This document shows positions 26,128 to 33,460 of a DNA stretch of 60,680 nt, in pieces (the first letter of the stretch is position 1; each line of letters opens with the position of its first letter). The notes beneath the pieces were generated by a model, which ran no database searches, was not told the DNA's origin, and saw only the letters and a program-made list of their open reading frames with translations. Source of the DNA: Ignavibacterium sp. (GTDB lineage: Bacteria > Zixibacteria > MSB-5A5 > GN15 > PGXB01); the NCBI GenBank assembly GCA_020724775.1, contig DYGG01000004.1, forward strand, positions 39,610 to 100,289, read 5' to 3'. The position numbers and the translations under genes were made by a program.

Positions 26128-26520
26128 CTACCCTCTCGTAAACGGCCAAAAGCCCTTCAACCAATCGATAATCCGTCTTAAAAGTCTTGACTCCTCGATC
26201 TGTTGTGGCGCAGATGCGTTTTCCTGTAATCGTTTCGCCCTCGCTTCAGGGGCCGGATGGCTTGACAGGAAAGAGTGATCGCTGCCAAGGGACGCCAGCT
26301 TGGTCAGGGCGGAAATTGCCGATCGCCTGTCATACCCCCTGTTCGCCGAGTACAAAACGCCGTAATCGTCCGCCTCTCGCTCTTCCTGCTGGGAGAACTG
26401 GGCATTAATCAGCTTTTCGGCGAAAGCCCCAAGGGCAGACCTTGCTATTTCACCGGCGCGGGGGATATCCTGCCCGAAAGTATGACTGTGCCGAAATGGC
26501 TCGATAGATTTAGTGTGCAT
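26128..26520 (-). pseudogene. Chimera: CDF exporter N-terminus fused to M48 peptidase C-terminal fragment
   Basis: 130 codons. Residues 1-24 are identical to the start of the CDF exporter (MHTKSIEPFRHSHTFGQDIP). From residue 25 the sequence is the C-terminal part of an M48 (Oma1/HtpX-like) metallopeptidase: EEREADDYGV carries the third zinc ligand, and SSHPAPEARAKRL is the family's terminal motif. The HEXXH catalytic helix is missing, so it cannot be an active protease. The junction (26452/26453) is exactly the left end of the duplicated 849-bp block. It arose when a segment carrying the end of an M48 gene and the ATPase joined a second copy of the small-gene unit. Confidence 0.9.
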
Positions 26521-26540
26521 AAAAGTGATAAGAAGAAGTC

Positions 26541-26873
26541 TCAGTATCTCTTACGGGCGGCATAAGCGAAAAAGAGAAAATATTTACGCCACTGCTCATC
26601 GGTGGAGCGATATTGATTTTCGCCCATAAAACTGTCGAGGAGGACCTCCTTGAGCCGGACCAGTTCACGCAAGCGGCGGCGATTTCTTGGGTCATCTATG
26701 GTCAAATAGAGAAGTTCCAGGGCGCGCTCGAAAGCCATCTGAGAATAGGCGGCATTCTCTTTTTTCTTCCAGTTTATAGCCCGCTCAATTTCGCTTCCGA
26801 TGTTGCCCATCTGCTCGGCGAAAGTAAATTCCTGCCATCGTCCCGCGGCCAATTCCTGGTGCTGGAAATTCAT
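26541..26873 (-). CDS. Conserved hypothetical protein, DUF5674 partner (copy 2)
   Basis: Identical in protein sequence to the 110-residue protein at 22480-22812. It is followed 20 bp later by the CDF/M48 chimera instead of an intact CDF gene. Lack of divergence means the duplication is recent or is being corrected by recombination. Confidence 0.8.
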   Translation of the reverse strand: MNFQHQELAAGRWQEFTFAEQMGNIGSEIERAINWKKKENAAYSQMAFERALELLYLTIDDPRNRRRLRELVRLKEVLLDSFMGENQYRSTDEQWRKYFLFFAYAARKRY

Positions 26874-27211
26874 CGTCTAATCTTTCGGGTGACCGTCTGC
26901 ACGATTTTCTCTCTTATGATGGGGTCTTCCACCTCACGGCGCCGATTTCCCTGCCAGGGGCGGATATTCATCAGAGAATCAAACTCAATGAATTCAGACT
27001 CAGGCAGTTCAGGATAGAGATTAATTCCCCAGAGGTCTGACTGCTTGGAACCATCTTCAATTAGAAAATATTCCAGGTCGGAATGAAGTTCTGAATCAAG
27101 TGCCAACAAGTCACGCTCGATGTCAACGACCGCTTTGACAAGATTACCATAAGAGGCAATCGACATCTGTTTCAAGTCTTTGAGGTCAATAGAATTTCGG
27201 ACAATTAACAT
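26870..27211 (-). CDS. DUF5674 family protein (copy 2)
   Basis: Identical in protein sequence to the 113-residue protein at 22809-23150, with the same ATGA overlap to its partner. Its upstream DNA is also duplicated, up to the tRNA-like module, so it may have the same promoter. Confidence 0.85.
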   Translation of the reverse strand: MLIVRNSIDLKDLKQMSIASYGNLVKAVVDIERDLLALDSELHSDLEYFLIEDGSKQSDLWGINLYPELPESEFIEFDSLMNIRPWQGNRRREVEDPIIREKIVQTVTRKIRR

Positions 27212-27326
27212 GGCGTCAATAGAGACTTTCTTCCTTTTGTTGAGCCAGATGCCAGATTAATTGAAAACTTGGGGATTGTCAAGATTGTCCGGCGGGCGAC
27301 CCGGTGATTAATCCCGCCCGATGAAG

Positions 27327-27584
27327 TCAAGACTGGATTGAGTTGTTCAAAAACCGGCCGATGCCTCTTCGCTTTATCTGGCGTTCTTTCGACATCGCGT
27401 CGGCTCGATTGACGCAAGGAATTGCCAGAATCAGCCTCCATTCTCCTTTGAATCTCTTGGTGGTTTTCGTGCCGGTATAGTTGGGGTTGTTATGCTGGCT
27501 GATTCGTCGGTCTAAGTTATCAGTCGAGCCGCAGTAATATCGACCCGAGGATACACTCTGGAGTATGTATGTCCAGAAAGGCAT
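27327..27584 (-). CDS. GIY-YIG nuclease superfamily protein (YhbQ/UPF0213-like)
   Basis: 85 residues, the usual length for stand-alone GIY-YIG domains. TYILQS (5-10) and YYCGSTDNLDRRISQHN (16-33) correspond to the two signature strands and the catalytic arginine helix; KGEWRLIL follows. Small members of this group are candidate structure-specific nucleases with no settled role. No strong ribosome site is visible. It lies downstream of tRNA-Asn on the same strand and next to the end of the duplicated block. Confidence 0.85.
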   Translation of the reverse strand: MPFWTYILQSVSSGRYYCGSTDNLDRRISQHNNPNYTGTKTTKRFKGEWRLILAIPCVNRADAMSKERQIKRRGIGRFLNNSIQS

Positions 27585-27611
27585 TAGAGGTAATGGGAAT
27601 TAAAAATTTTG

Positions 27612-27684
27612 CTCCCCCGGCAGGACTCGAACCTGCGACCCGGTGATTAACAGTCACCTGCTCTACCAACTGAGCTACAGGGGA
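27612..27684 (-). tRNA. tRNA-Asn (anticodon GTT)
   Basis: 73-nt cloverleaf on the minus strand: acceptor TCCCCTG / CGGGGGA with one G-T pair, D-arm AGCTCAGTTGGTAGAGC, anticodon stem GGTGA / TCACC with loop CTGTTAA (anticodon GTT), T-arm GCAGGTTCGAACCTGC, discriminator G. The 3' CCA is not encoded. A strong promoter about 300 bp upstream and two tRNA-like units precede it in the same transcript. Confidence 0.97.
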
Positions 27685-27685
27685 G

Positions 27686-27769
27686 TAACTCATCAACTAC
27701 CTTTCTCACCCGTCGCCCTGTGATTAATCCCGCCGGTGGCGGGACTCTACCAACTGAGCTACAGGGGAG
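27686..27769 (-). repeat. tRNA-Asn-like 84-bp unit A
   Basis: On the minus strand it begins like tRNA-Asn (TCCCCTGTAGCTCAGTTGGT), but after TAGAG the perfect hairpin TCCCGCC-ACC-GGCGGGA replaces the 5' anticodon arm. TTAATCAC then resumes the tRNA sequence, followed by unrelated DNA instead of the T-arm and acceptor 3' strand. It is directly adjacent to the true tRNA. Confidence 0.9.
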
Positions 27770-27853
27770 TAACTCATCAACTACCTTTCGCACCCGTTGC
27801 CCGGTGATTAATCCCGCCGGTGGCGGGACTCTACCAACTGAGCTACAGGGGAG
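27770..27853 (-). repeat. tRNA-Asn-like 84-bp unit B
   Basis: Second unit, exactly the same length, differing from unit A at three positions, all outside the tRNA-derived part and hairpin. Being upstream on the minus strand, it is the first tRNA-like unit in the transcript. Confidence 0.9.
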
Positions 27854-27986
27854 TAACTCGCAATTTGAACTTGCTCTCTTTTCACTGACGCTCAATCAAG
27901 ACTAAAAGGGGTTCAGCGAAAATTTGTGAAGCAATCTTGTCTAATAGTATCGTCAAAGAGCAAAAAAAATCGCCTAGGGCGGGTCA

Positions 27987-28014
27987 ATTATAATCTATTT
28001 TCCATGTTTGTCAA
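27987..28014 (-). promoter_or_regulatory. Strong sigma-70-type promoter of the tRNA-Asn transcript
   Basis: Perfect -35 TTGACA (28009-28014) and perfect -10 TATAAT (27987-27992) on the minus strand with a 16-bp spacer. Just downstream, a short CGCC-CTA-GGCG hairpin followed by eight Ts (about 27962-27978) looks like a weak early terminator. The gap 27854-28156 otherwise shows no gene. Confidence 0.8.
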
Positions 28015-28071
28015 GGCGATTTAATGCTCCCTCAAAAGGGGCCACTGATATAACCCGGAGAACGCTTTGTA

Positions 28072-28095
28072 ACGATTTTCATCTATGAAAATCGT
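28072..28095. promoter_or_regulatory. 24-bp perfect palindrome upstream of the sigma-54 activator
   Basis: Arms ACGATTTTCAT / ATGAAAATCGT around CT, 61 bp before the activator start. It could be an operator for the activator gene or a transcript hairpin; no T-run follows. Confidence 0.5.
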
Positions 28096-28156
28096 CTCTT
28101 CCGCAATATATTATTGAGGAATGCTGATGTTTGTGCGAAAGAAGGATTGACCATAT

Positions 28157-29521
28157 ATGGAGCCGGGGAGCAGTGACCTTCGCTTTTTCAAGGTGATCCT
28201 CAGTTCAATTGCCGACGGTGTCTTTACGGTCGATAGCAAGAGGATTATTACCTCATTCAATCCCGCAGCGGAACGGATAACCGGCATAGCGGCCTCAAAA
28301 GCGATCGGCCGGCGATGTTATGAGGTCTTTCATTCCGATATTTGCGAGCATGGCTGTCTTCTGGAAAGAACCCTTCGGACCGGAGTCGAATCGATCGACC
28401 AGCCGGTTAACATTATAAACAGCAGCGGCGATACCATACCGATAAGCATTTCGACGGCGGTTCTTCGGGATGACGACGGCAAAGTTCTTGGCGCCGTGGA
28501 AACTTTCCGCGACCTTTCGGCCATTGAACATCTGCGGAAAGAACTCTGGAAAAACTACTCCTTTGAAGATATCATTTCCAAGAGTCCGATAATTCATAAA
28601 CTGTTTTCGATACTTCCCGATGTCGCCGAAAGTGAGAGCACGGTTTTGATACAGGGACCCTCCGGCTCCGGCAAAGAGCTTTTCGCCCGGGCGATTCATA
28701 ATCTCAGCCCGCGCAAGAACGGTAATTACGTGGTGATAAACTGCGGAACGCTTCCGCCGCAGTTGTTCGAATCGGAGTTGTTTGGGTATGTTAAGGGGGC
28801 TTTCACCGATGCCAAAAAAGATAAAGCCGGTAAACTGTCGCTGGCCGAGGAAGGGACGGTTTTCTTTGATGAAATCGGCGAGTTACCGCTCTCAACGCAG
28901 GTGAAGTTGCTCCGACTTCTTCAGCAACGGGAGTATGAGCCGGTCGGAAGCACCGGCGCGGTCAATGCCGATATCAGAATTGTTGCCGCCACCAATAAAG
29001 ACCTGCGTGAACTGGTGGCGCAGGGGAAATTTCGCGATGACCTCTATTTCCGACTGGCGGTAGTCAAATTCGACCTGCCGCCATTGACATCCCGACGAGA
29101 AGATATTCCTTATCTGGTTGACCATTTTATCAAGAGAAACAATGCCCGCCGCGGCAAGAATATTGTCAGTGTCAGTCCGGAGGTAATGAATATCCTGATG
29201 CGCTATGATTTTCCGGGGAATATTCGTGAATTGGAGAATATCATAGAGTACGCATTTGTTATCTGTCGCGGCAGCATAATTCACCCGGAGCATCTTCCGA
29301 CCGAATTGAACGGCGCCGAGCAGTCGCCTCCGGCCTCGGCGGTATCGGATGGAACGCCGCTGTTCAAAGCGATTGATGAGCAGAGCCGGATTGAAAATGC
29401 TTTGCGGCAGTTCAGGGGACATCAGGGGAAGACGGCGGCTGCCCTGGGAATCGAGCAGACAACTCTCTGGCGTAAACTCAAAAGATATAATATCGACCCC
29501 CAAAAGTATCGCGAATCCTGA
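28157..29521 (+). CDS. PAS-containing sigma-54-dependent transcriptional activator
   Basis: 454 residues: PAS domain (about 10-125), AAA+ domain (145-375) and Fis-type HTH (about 415-450, GKTAAALGIEQTTLWRKLKRY). Walker A is GPSGSGKE (167-174), Walker B VFFDEIGE, and the sigma-54 contact loop is GAFTDA (214-219) instead of GAFTGA. The PAS domain has C54, C63 and C67 in the pattern RCYEVF...CEHGC, related to the cysteine pattern in the kinase at 35321. AAGGA precedes the start. It probably controls the redox operon starting at 29694, where enhancer palindromes and a -24 element lie in the intervening gap. Confidence 0.93.
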   Translation: MEPGSSDLRFFKVILSSIADGVFTVDSKRIITSFNPAAERITGIAASKAIGRRCYEVFHSDICEHGCLLERTLRTGVESIDQPVNIINSSGDTIPISISTAVLRDDDGKVLGAVETFRDLSAIEHLRKELWKNYSFEDIISKSPIIHKLFSILPDVAESESTVLIQGPSGSGKELFARAIHNLSPRKNGNYVVINCGTLPPQLFESELFGYVKGAFTDAKKDKAGKLSLAEEGTVFFDEIGELPLSTQVKLLRLLQQREYEPVGSTGAVNADIRIVAATNKDLRELVAQGKFRDDLYFRLAVVKFDLPPLTSRREDIPYLVDHFIKRNNARRGKNIVSVSPEVMNILMRYDFPGNIRELENIIEYAFVICRGSIIHPEHLPTELNGAEQSPPASAVSDGTPLFKAIDEQSRIENALRQFRGHQGKTAAALGIEQTTLWRKLKRYNIDPQKYRES

Positions 29522-29530
29522 TTCATCACC

Positions 29531-29557
29531 GTTGCATATATGTTGATTTGTGCAACA
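29531..29557. promoter_or_regulatory. Candidate activator-binding palindrome 1
   Basis: GTTGCA (29531-29536) pairs with TGCAAC (29551-29556); the internal TGTTGA-N5-GCAACA (29541-29557) resembles site 2. It lies just after the activator gene, about 110-130 bp upstream of the -24 element. Confidence 0.5.
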
Positions 29558-29581
29558 TAATTTGGATGAATTCAATATTAA

Positions 29582-29602
29582 ATGTTGCGTCTAATGCAAC
29601 AT
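29582..29602. promoter_or_regulatory. Candidate activator-binding palindrome 2
   Basis: ATGTTGC-N7-GCAACAT is a perfect interrupted palindrome, 60-80 bp upstream of the -24 element and shaped like a dimeric Fis-type enhancer site. Confidence 0.6.
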
Positions 29603-29663
29603 CGCCATTCTTCACTTAAGCGTAACCTTCTGAATCATAGCATATTGACTTAATCCAAGCAAC

Positions 29664-29680
29664 TTGGCACGGTTTTTCAT
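29664..29680 (+). promoter_or_regulatory. Candidate sigma-54 promoter
   Basis: TTGGCACG at 29664-29671 matches the -24 element fully; the -12 region reads TTCAT instead of TTGCA. Transcription would start about 29690, only a few bases before ATG at 29694. That ATG has no Shine-Dalgarno site, which would fit a leaderless message. Confidence 0.5.
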
Positions 29681-29693
29681 ATAGACTCTTTGT

Positions 29694-30482
29694 ATGAAGT
29701 TGACCGTTGCCATTCCGAAATATGGTGATGAAATCGCCCCTTGCTTTGAAAGCGCCGGGAAATTCCTGATTGTTGAAGCCAGAGACGGTATTGTTCTCAG
29801 CCGGGCGTTATATGAGTGCATTGGCTGTGAAGGGTTTGAGCGGGTGCGGCTGTTGCGGAAATTGGAGGTTGAGAGCCTAATCTGTGACGGCATCAAGAGT
29901 TTCTACCATGACCTTTTGCGCTCCCAGGGGATAACAGTTTATCGAAATATTACGCACCCGATTGAGGAGGCGCTTCTTTTATGCTTGAAGGGGAAAATTC
30001 GCGCGGAGGAAGATTCCGACGAATGCGCTCTGGAGAAATCTAAAATCCCTCTAAAAGATATGCTTTGCTGGACTAAAGACCTGTTTCGGAGTCACGGTTA
30101 TCATATCGGGAAGGCGGCAAGTTCGGCCCCCTTTCCAATCGACTTGATTGCCGAGATTCGTTGTCCGGTCTGTCATAAGCCGGTGCGGGTGGCGATCTGT
30201 TGCGGGAGCCATACTTATCGAATTGAGCAGGAACTGACCCTGTTTCATCGGGTGGCGTCAGCCGACTTTCATGCCCAGGTTTATATCTACCCTGCCAATC
30301 CCCGGGCTGTCCAGATTTGTAACGAGTATGGAATTGAGTTGATTGAGCCTGGTACCGAAGCGGGGCTTCCGTCAAAGAAGCAGAAACGCATTCCACTTTT
30401 GCGTCTTTCGGTCAGCGGACACGAGAAGGCATCGGGTAAGAAGAAAGATTTCGCGACCTCTCCGCGAAAGAGGCCGCAATAG
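29694..30482 (+). CDS. NifX/dinitrogenase iron-molybdenum cofactor-binding-like protein with Cys-containing C-terminal domain
   Basis: 262 residues. Residues 1-105 form a NifX/NifB-type domain (MKLTVAIPKYGDEIAPCFESAGKF; later EVESLICDGIKSFYHDLLRSQGI). Residues about 150-230 form a second domain with CPVCHKPV and an ICCGSH segment, which I do not recognise; the last 30 residues are basic. NifX-type domains carry metal-sulfur clusters or cofactors in nitrogenase and in orange-protein-like systems. It opens the redox operon, 41 bp before the HdrD-like gene. No nitrogenase gene is present, so a nitrogen-fixation role is not suggested. Confidence 0.8.
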   Translation: MKLTVAIPKYGDEIAPCFESAGKFLIVEARDGIVLSRALYECIGCEGFERVRLLRKLEVESLICDGIKSFYHDLLRSQGITVYRNITHPIEEALLLCLKGKIRAEEDSDECALEKSKIPLKDMLCWTKDLFRSHGYHIGKAASSAPFPIDLIAEIRCPVCHKPVRVAICCGSHTYRIEQELTLFHRVASADFHAQVYIYPANPRAVQICNEYGIELIEPGTEAGLPSKKQKRIPLLRLSVSGHEKASGKKKDFATSPRKRPQ

Positions 30483-30522
30483 GAATCGCATAGTACAAGA
30501 AATAGAGTCAACTGGAGATAGA

Positions 30523-31956
30523 ATGAACAAGAACAGAGTAAGTGAAGAAGAACGAGCCCGGGCGCTCAAACCGACCAAGAAACCGGAGGTAATACAGCGG
30601 CAGAGGCTGCCGGTTCGTTACCATGTGGAAGATTACGATGTCGCAGACCGTCCGCGACGGTTCCTGGAAGCATTTGCCGTTATTCTGAGGCACTCCAATT
30701 ACCGTTTTGCGCTGGAGCATTTTATCCGGATGAGCGCCAAGTGCTCCCGCTGCTCGGTGCAGTGCCAGGTATATCTGGCGTCAGGCGACCTGAAAGATAT
30801 CCCCTGCTATCGTTCGGAATTGCTGCTTGGGGTTTATCGTCGTCATTTCACCATGGGAGGCATGTTGAAAGGAAGGGTTCTGGGTGATTCCGGTCTGACC
30901 GATGAGATGATAGAGGAGATAGCCGAATCGTTCTGGAACTGCACTGCTTGCCGGCGCTGCAGTATGGAATGTCCGGCCGGTATCGACCACGGTCTTATTA
31001 CCCATCTGGGAAGATACATTTTGAGTGAGATAGGGATTGCTCCGCGGGCGCTGGTGGTGAGTGTGCGGGAGCAACTGGAAGGGAAGACCGGCAATACTTC
31101 CGCTATCCCGGTACCGGCTCTTCTGGATACTCTTGAATTCCTTCAGGATGATATGCGGGAAACCAAAGGGGTGGAGATAAAATTCCCGCTCGACGTTGAG
31201 GGGTGCGATTATGTTTTTTTTCCGGCGGTCAGCGATTACCTGATGGAAGCGGACACGTTGATGGGCATTGCCGCCGTCTTTGCCGCGACCGGCGATTCCT
31301 GGACAACGGGAACCGGGTATTTTGACGGCATCAATTACGGTCTCTTTTACAGCGACCGGATGCTGGAGCGGATAGTCAAGAAAGTTCATGCTGAAGCCGC
31401 AAGGCTGAAAGGGAAAAATATCCTGATAGGAGAATGCGGGCATGCTTCCCGTTCTGCCAAATATTTTGTGCCGACCTATTGCGGGGGAGAGAGGGCGCTT
31501 CCGGTCATAAATATAATGGAATATACGCTCCAGGTCTTAAGGGAGGGACGTCTTAAACTCGACCCAAACATTGTTACGGAGAAAGTCGCCTATCATGACC
31601 CCTGCAACATTGCCCGGCAGGGGTGGATAATTGACCAACCGCGGGAAATACTGAAGGCGTTCTGCAAAAATTACATTGAGATGGAGCCACACGGCGAGAA
31701 CAATATCTGTTGCGGCGGCGGCGGGGGAACGGTCTCCATAGATGAGATTCGCCCTTACCGCACCACCATCGCCGGTAAAGTCAAAGCGGAGCAGATAAGG
31801 GCGTCGGGATGCAATTATCTGGTCGCACCCTGCGCCAACTGCAAAAAGCAGCTGCGGGAACTGGTCGAGGACCAGAAGATTGACTGTGAAGTGGTCGGGT
31901 TGCACGACCTGATTTATAAAGCGATCAAATTTGACAAGAAACAACAGAAGAAGTAG
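30523..31956 (+). CDS. HdrD/DsrK/HmcF-like iron-sulfur reductase subunit
   Basis: 477 residues. Two 4Fe-4S motifs: C74-x2-C-x3-C with C95, and C140-TAC-RRC-SMEC-P (140-150). A CCG-type domain in the C-terminal half has HDPCNIARQG, ICCGGGGG and APCANCKKQL, which bind the noncubane 4Fe-4S cluster of heterodisulfide reductase. In DsrMKJOP, Hmc and Tmc complexes this subunit faces the cytoplasm and works with the next gene's cytochrome b. GGAG precedes ATG at 30523; the open frame upstream overlaps the NifX-like gene and is not used. Confidence 0.9.
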   Translation: MNKNRVSEEERARALKPTKKPEVIQRQRLPVRYHVEDYDVADRPRRFLEAFAVILRHSNYRFALEHFIRMSAKCSRCSVQCQVYLASGDLKDIPCYRSELLLGVYRRHFTMGGMLKGRVLGDSGLTDEMIEEIAESFWNCTACRRCSMECPAGIDHGLITHLGRYILSEIGIAPRALVVSVREQLEGKTGNTSAIPVPALLDTLEFLQDDMRETKGVEIKFPLDVEGCDYVFFPAVSDYLMEADTLMGIAAVFAATGDSWTTGTGYFDGINYGLFYSDRMLERIVKKVHAEAARLKGKNILIGECGHASRSAKYFVPTYCGGERALPVINIMEYTLQVLREGRLKLDPNIVTEKVAYHDPCNIARQGWIIDQPREILKAFCKNYIEMEPHGENNICCGGGGGTVSIDEIRPYRTTIAGKVKAEQIRASGCNYLVAPCANCKKQLRELVEDQKIDCEVVGLHDLIYKAIKFDKKQQKK

Positions 31957-31967
31957 CGAGGCGGATA

Positions 31968-32672
31968 GTGCAGACATTGTTAGAATTAGCTCAAGGACCA
32001 TTGTTTCGGCTGACCTTTGCCATTATGGCGCTGGGGCTGTTGCGGATTCTTATACTCGATATCTGGGGCGCGGTTGAAGCCTATCGGAAAGCGGGGGATA
32101 AGAATATTCCCTGGGGACAGGCTTTCAGGAAGAGTCTGGCATGGTTATTTCCGGTCGGGAAAGCCTTTGGGAGTCGTCCTGTTTACAGCCTTTTTTCAAT
32201 TCTTTTTCATATAGGCTTAATACTGGTGCCGCTTTTTCTTTTCGCCCATGTTGAATTATGGAAGAGCGGTATCGGTCTTGGCTGGGTGACTCTGCCCAAA
32301 GACTGGGCGGATTATCTTACGTTGAGCACGATAATATTCGGGCTGGCGTTGTTTATCGGGAGAGTCGCGTTCAGGGCGTCGTCTTTCTTAAGCCGTAAAC
32401 AGGATATTATCTGGCCGCTGGCGCTAATTGTGCCATTTATTACCGGCTATATCTGCGCCAACACCGGAATCGCGCCTGCCGGTTATCAGTTCTTCATGCT
32501 GATTCATATCCTTTCGGCGGAGTTGATATTTGCGCTGCTCCCGTTTACCAAGATTGCGCATTGCGTGCTTATGCCGCTGTCGCAGTTTGTGGCGACCCTG
32601 GCCTGGAGATTCCCGCCCGATACCGATGAGCCGGTCGCAATATCCTTGAACAAAAAGGGAGTTCCCGTATGA
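31968..32672 (+). CDS. NarI/DsrM/HmcE-like membrane cytochrome b subunit
   Basis: 234 residues with about five transmembrane helices; histidines such as H in SILFHIGLILVPLFLFAHVELW (about 80-100) and in FFMLIHILSAELIFALLPFTKIAHCV (about 180-205) are candidate heme b ligands. It would pass electrons between the quinone pool and the HdrD-like subunit. The start is GTG at 31968 with GAGGCGG upstream. It follows the HdrD-like gene by 11 bp and overlaps the next gene by four bases. Confidence 0.87.
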   Translation: MQTLLELAQGPLFRLTFAIMALGLLRILILDIWGAVEAYRKAGDKNIPWGQAFRKSLAWLFPVGKAFGSRPVYSLFSILFHIGLILVPLFLFAHVELWKSGIGLGWVTLPKDWADYLTLSTIIFGLALFIGRVAFRASSFLSRKQDIIWPLALIVPFITGYICANTGIAPAGYQFFMLIHILSAELIFALLPFTKIAHCVLMPLSQFVATLAWRFPPDTDEPVAISLNKKGVPV

Positions 32673-33460
32673 AAGCGATATTGACCGATGTCACCAAATG
32701 TATCGGCTGTCTGGAATGTGTCTCCGCCTGTAAGTCAGCCAACCGGCTGCCGATGGATATTCCGAGACTCTGGCAGAAAAATGACGGTCTTTCGGCGTAC
32801 AACTGGACCTCGATATTACCGAAGCCGCTTTTGCCGGAGACAGGAAACGGGGGACAGCGTTTCCGTTATATCAGGAAGCAGTGCCGTCACTGTCTGGAGC
32901 CGGCTTGCGCCTCGGCCTGCCCGGTGGGAGCGTTGCATCAGACGACACTGGGGGCGGTCGTTTATGACAGCGATAAATGCCTCGGCTGTCGCTATTGCAT
33001 GATGGCTTGCCCGTATGGAATCCCGCGCTACGATTGGGAAAGCCCGGTGCCGTATGTGCGTAAATGTATTCTCTGCTTTGAGAGGATTAGCGAGGGAAAG
33101 GAGCCGGCTTGCACGGAAGTTTGTCCGACAAAGGCGACCATATTCGGAGAGCGGGAAGCGCTTATTCAGGAGGCGCATGAGCGTATCAAGAGCAATCAGG
33201 GGAAGTATATCAATAAGGTCTTTGGCGAACATGAAGTCGGAGGGACATCGGTTCTCTATATCTCCGATATTGACCTCGATTTCCTGGCGTACAAATCTAA
33301 TCTGGGGACCAGACCGCTGCCGCAGACAACGGCGGCGGCGATGAAATCGGTGCCGGTGGCGTTTGTCGGGATGGGGGCGTTCATGTATGGTCTGCACTGG
33401 ATTATCAAGCGGCGAAGCGAGCGTCAGGAGAATCCGGAGAAACCGGAGGAGAAGGTATGA
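32669..33460 (+). CDS. Four-cluster ferredoxin-like subunit (HybA/DsrO/HmcB-like) with C-terminal anchor
   Basis: 263 residues with four cysteine groups: CIGCLECVSACKSAN (11-25), CRHCLEPACASACPVGAL, CLGCRYCMMACPYGIPRY, and CILCFERISEG...CTEVCP. These would hold four 4Fe-4S clusters. A single C-terminal helix (PVAFVGMGAFMYGLHWIIKRR) anchors it. I see no twin-arginine signal, unlike periplasmic HybA/DsrO, so sidedness is uncertain. It overlaps both neighbours by ATGA. Confidence 0.9.
   Translation: MKAILTDVTKCIGCLECVSACKSANRLPMDIPRLWQKNDGLSAYNWTSILPKPLLPETGNGGQRFRYIRKQCRHCLEPACASACPVGALHQTTLGAVVYDSDKCLGCRYCMMACPYGIPRYDWESPVPYVRKCILCFERISEGKEPACTEVCPTKATIFGEREALIQEAHERIKSNQGKYINKVFGEHEVGGTSVLYISDIDLDFLAYKSNLGTRPLPQTTAAAMKSVPVAFVGMGAFMYGLHWIIKRRSERQENPEKPEEKV

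Larger units (their letters stand above)
26453..27301. repeat. 849-bp direct duplication, copy 2
   Basis: Second copy of 22392-23240. The right end runs into GGTGATTAATCCCGCC (27303-27318), a truncated tRNA-like hairpin module, so both right ends of the duplication lie in this module. Confidence 0.95.

Noticed and set aside
26128-26520. Functional M48 peptidase
   Set aside because: The HEXXH helix and the N-terminal membrane part are absent and replaced by 24 residues of the CDF exporter.
27612-27853. Possible CRISPR or three tandem tRNA genes
   Set aside because: The units are contiguous 84-mers without unique spacers, and only the first has a complete cloverleaf.
27647-27895. 82-codon minus-strand ORF with repeated LPCSSVGR segments
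   Set aside because: It is a translation of tRNA-Asn and the tRNA-like units; LPCSSVGRA is a well-known artefact of reading tRNA genes as protein.
29694-30482. Nitrogen-fixation gene (nifX)
   Set aside because: The domain is of the NifX type, but no nifHDK or other nif genes are in the window; the neighbours are HdrD/NrfD redox genes.
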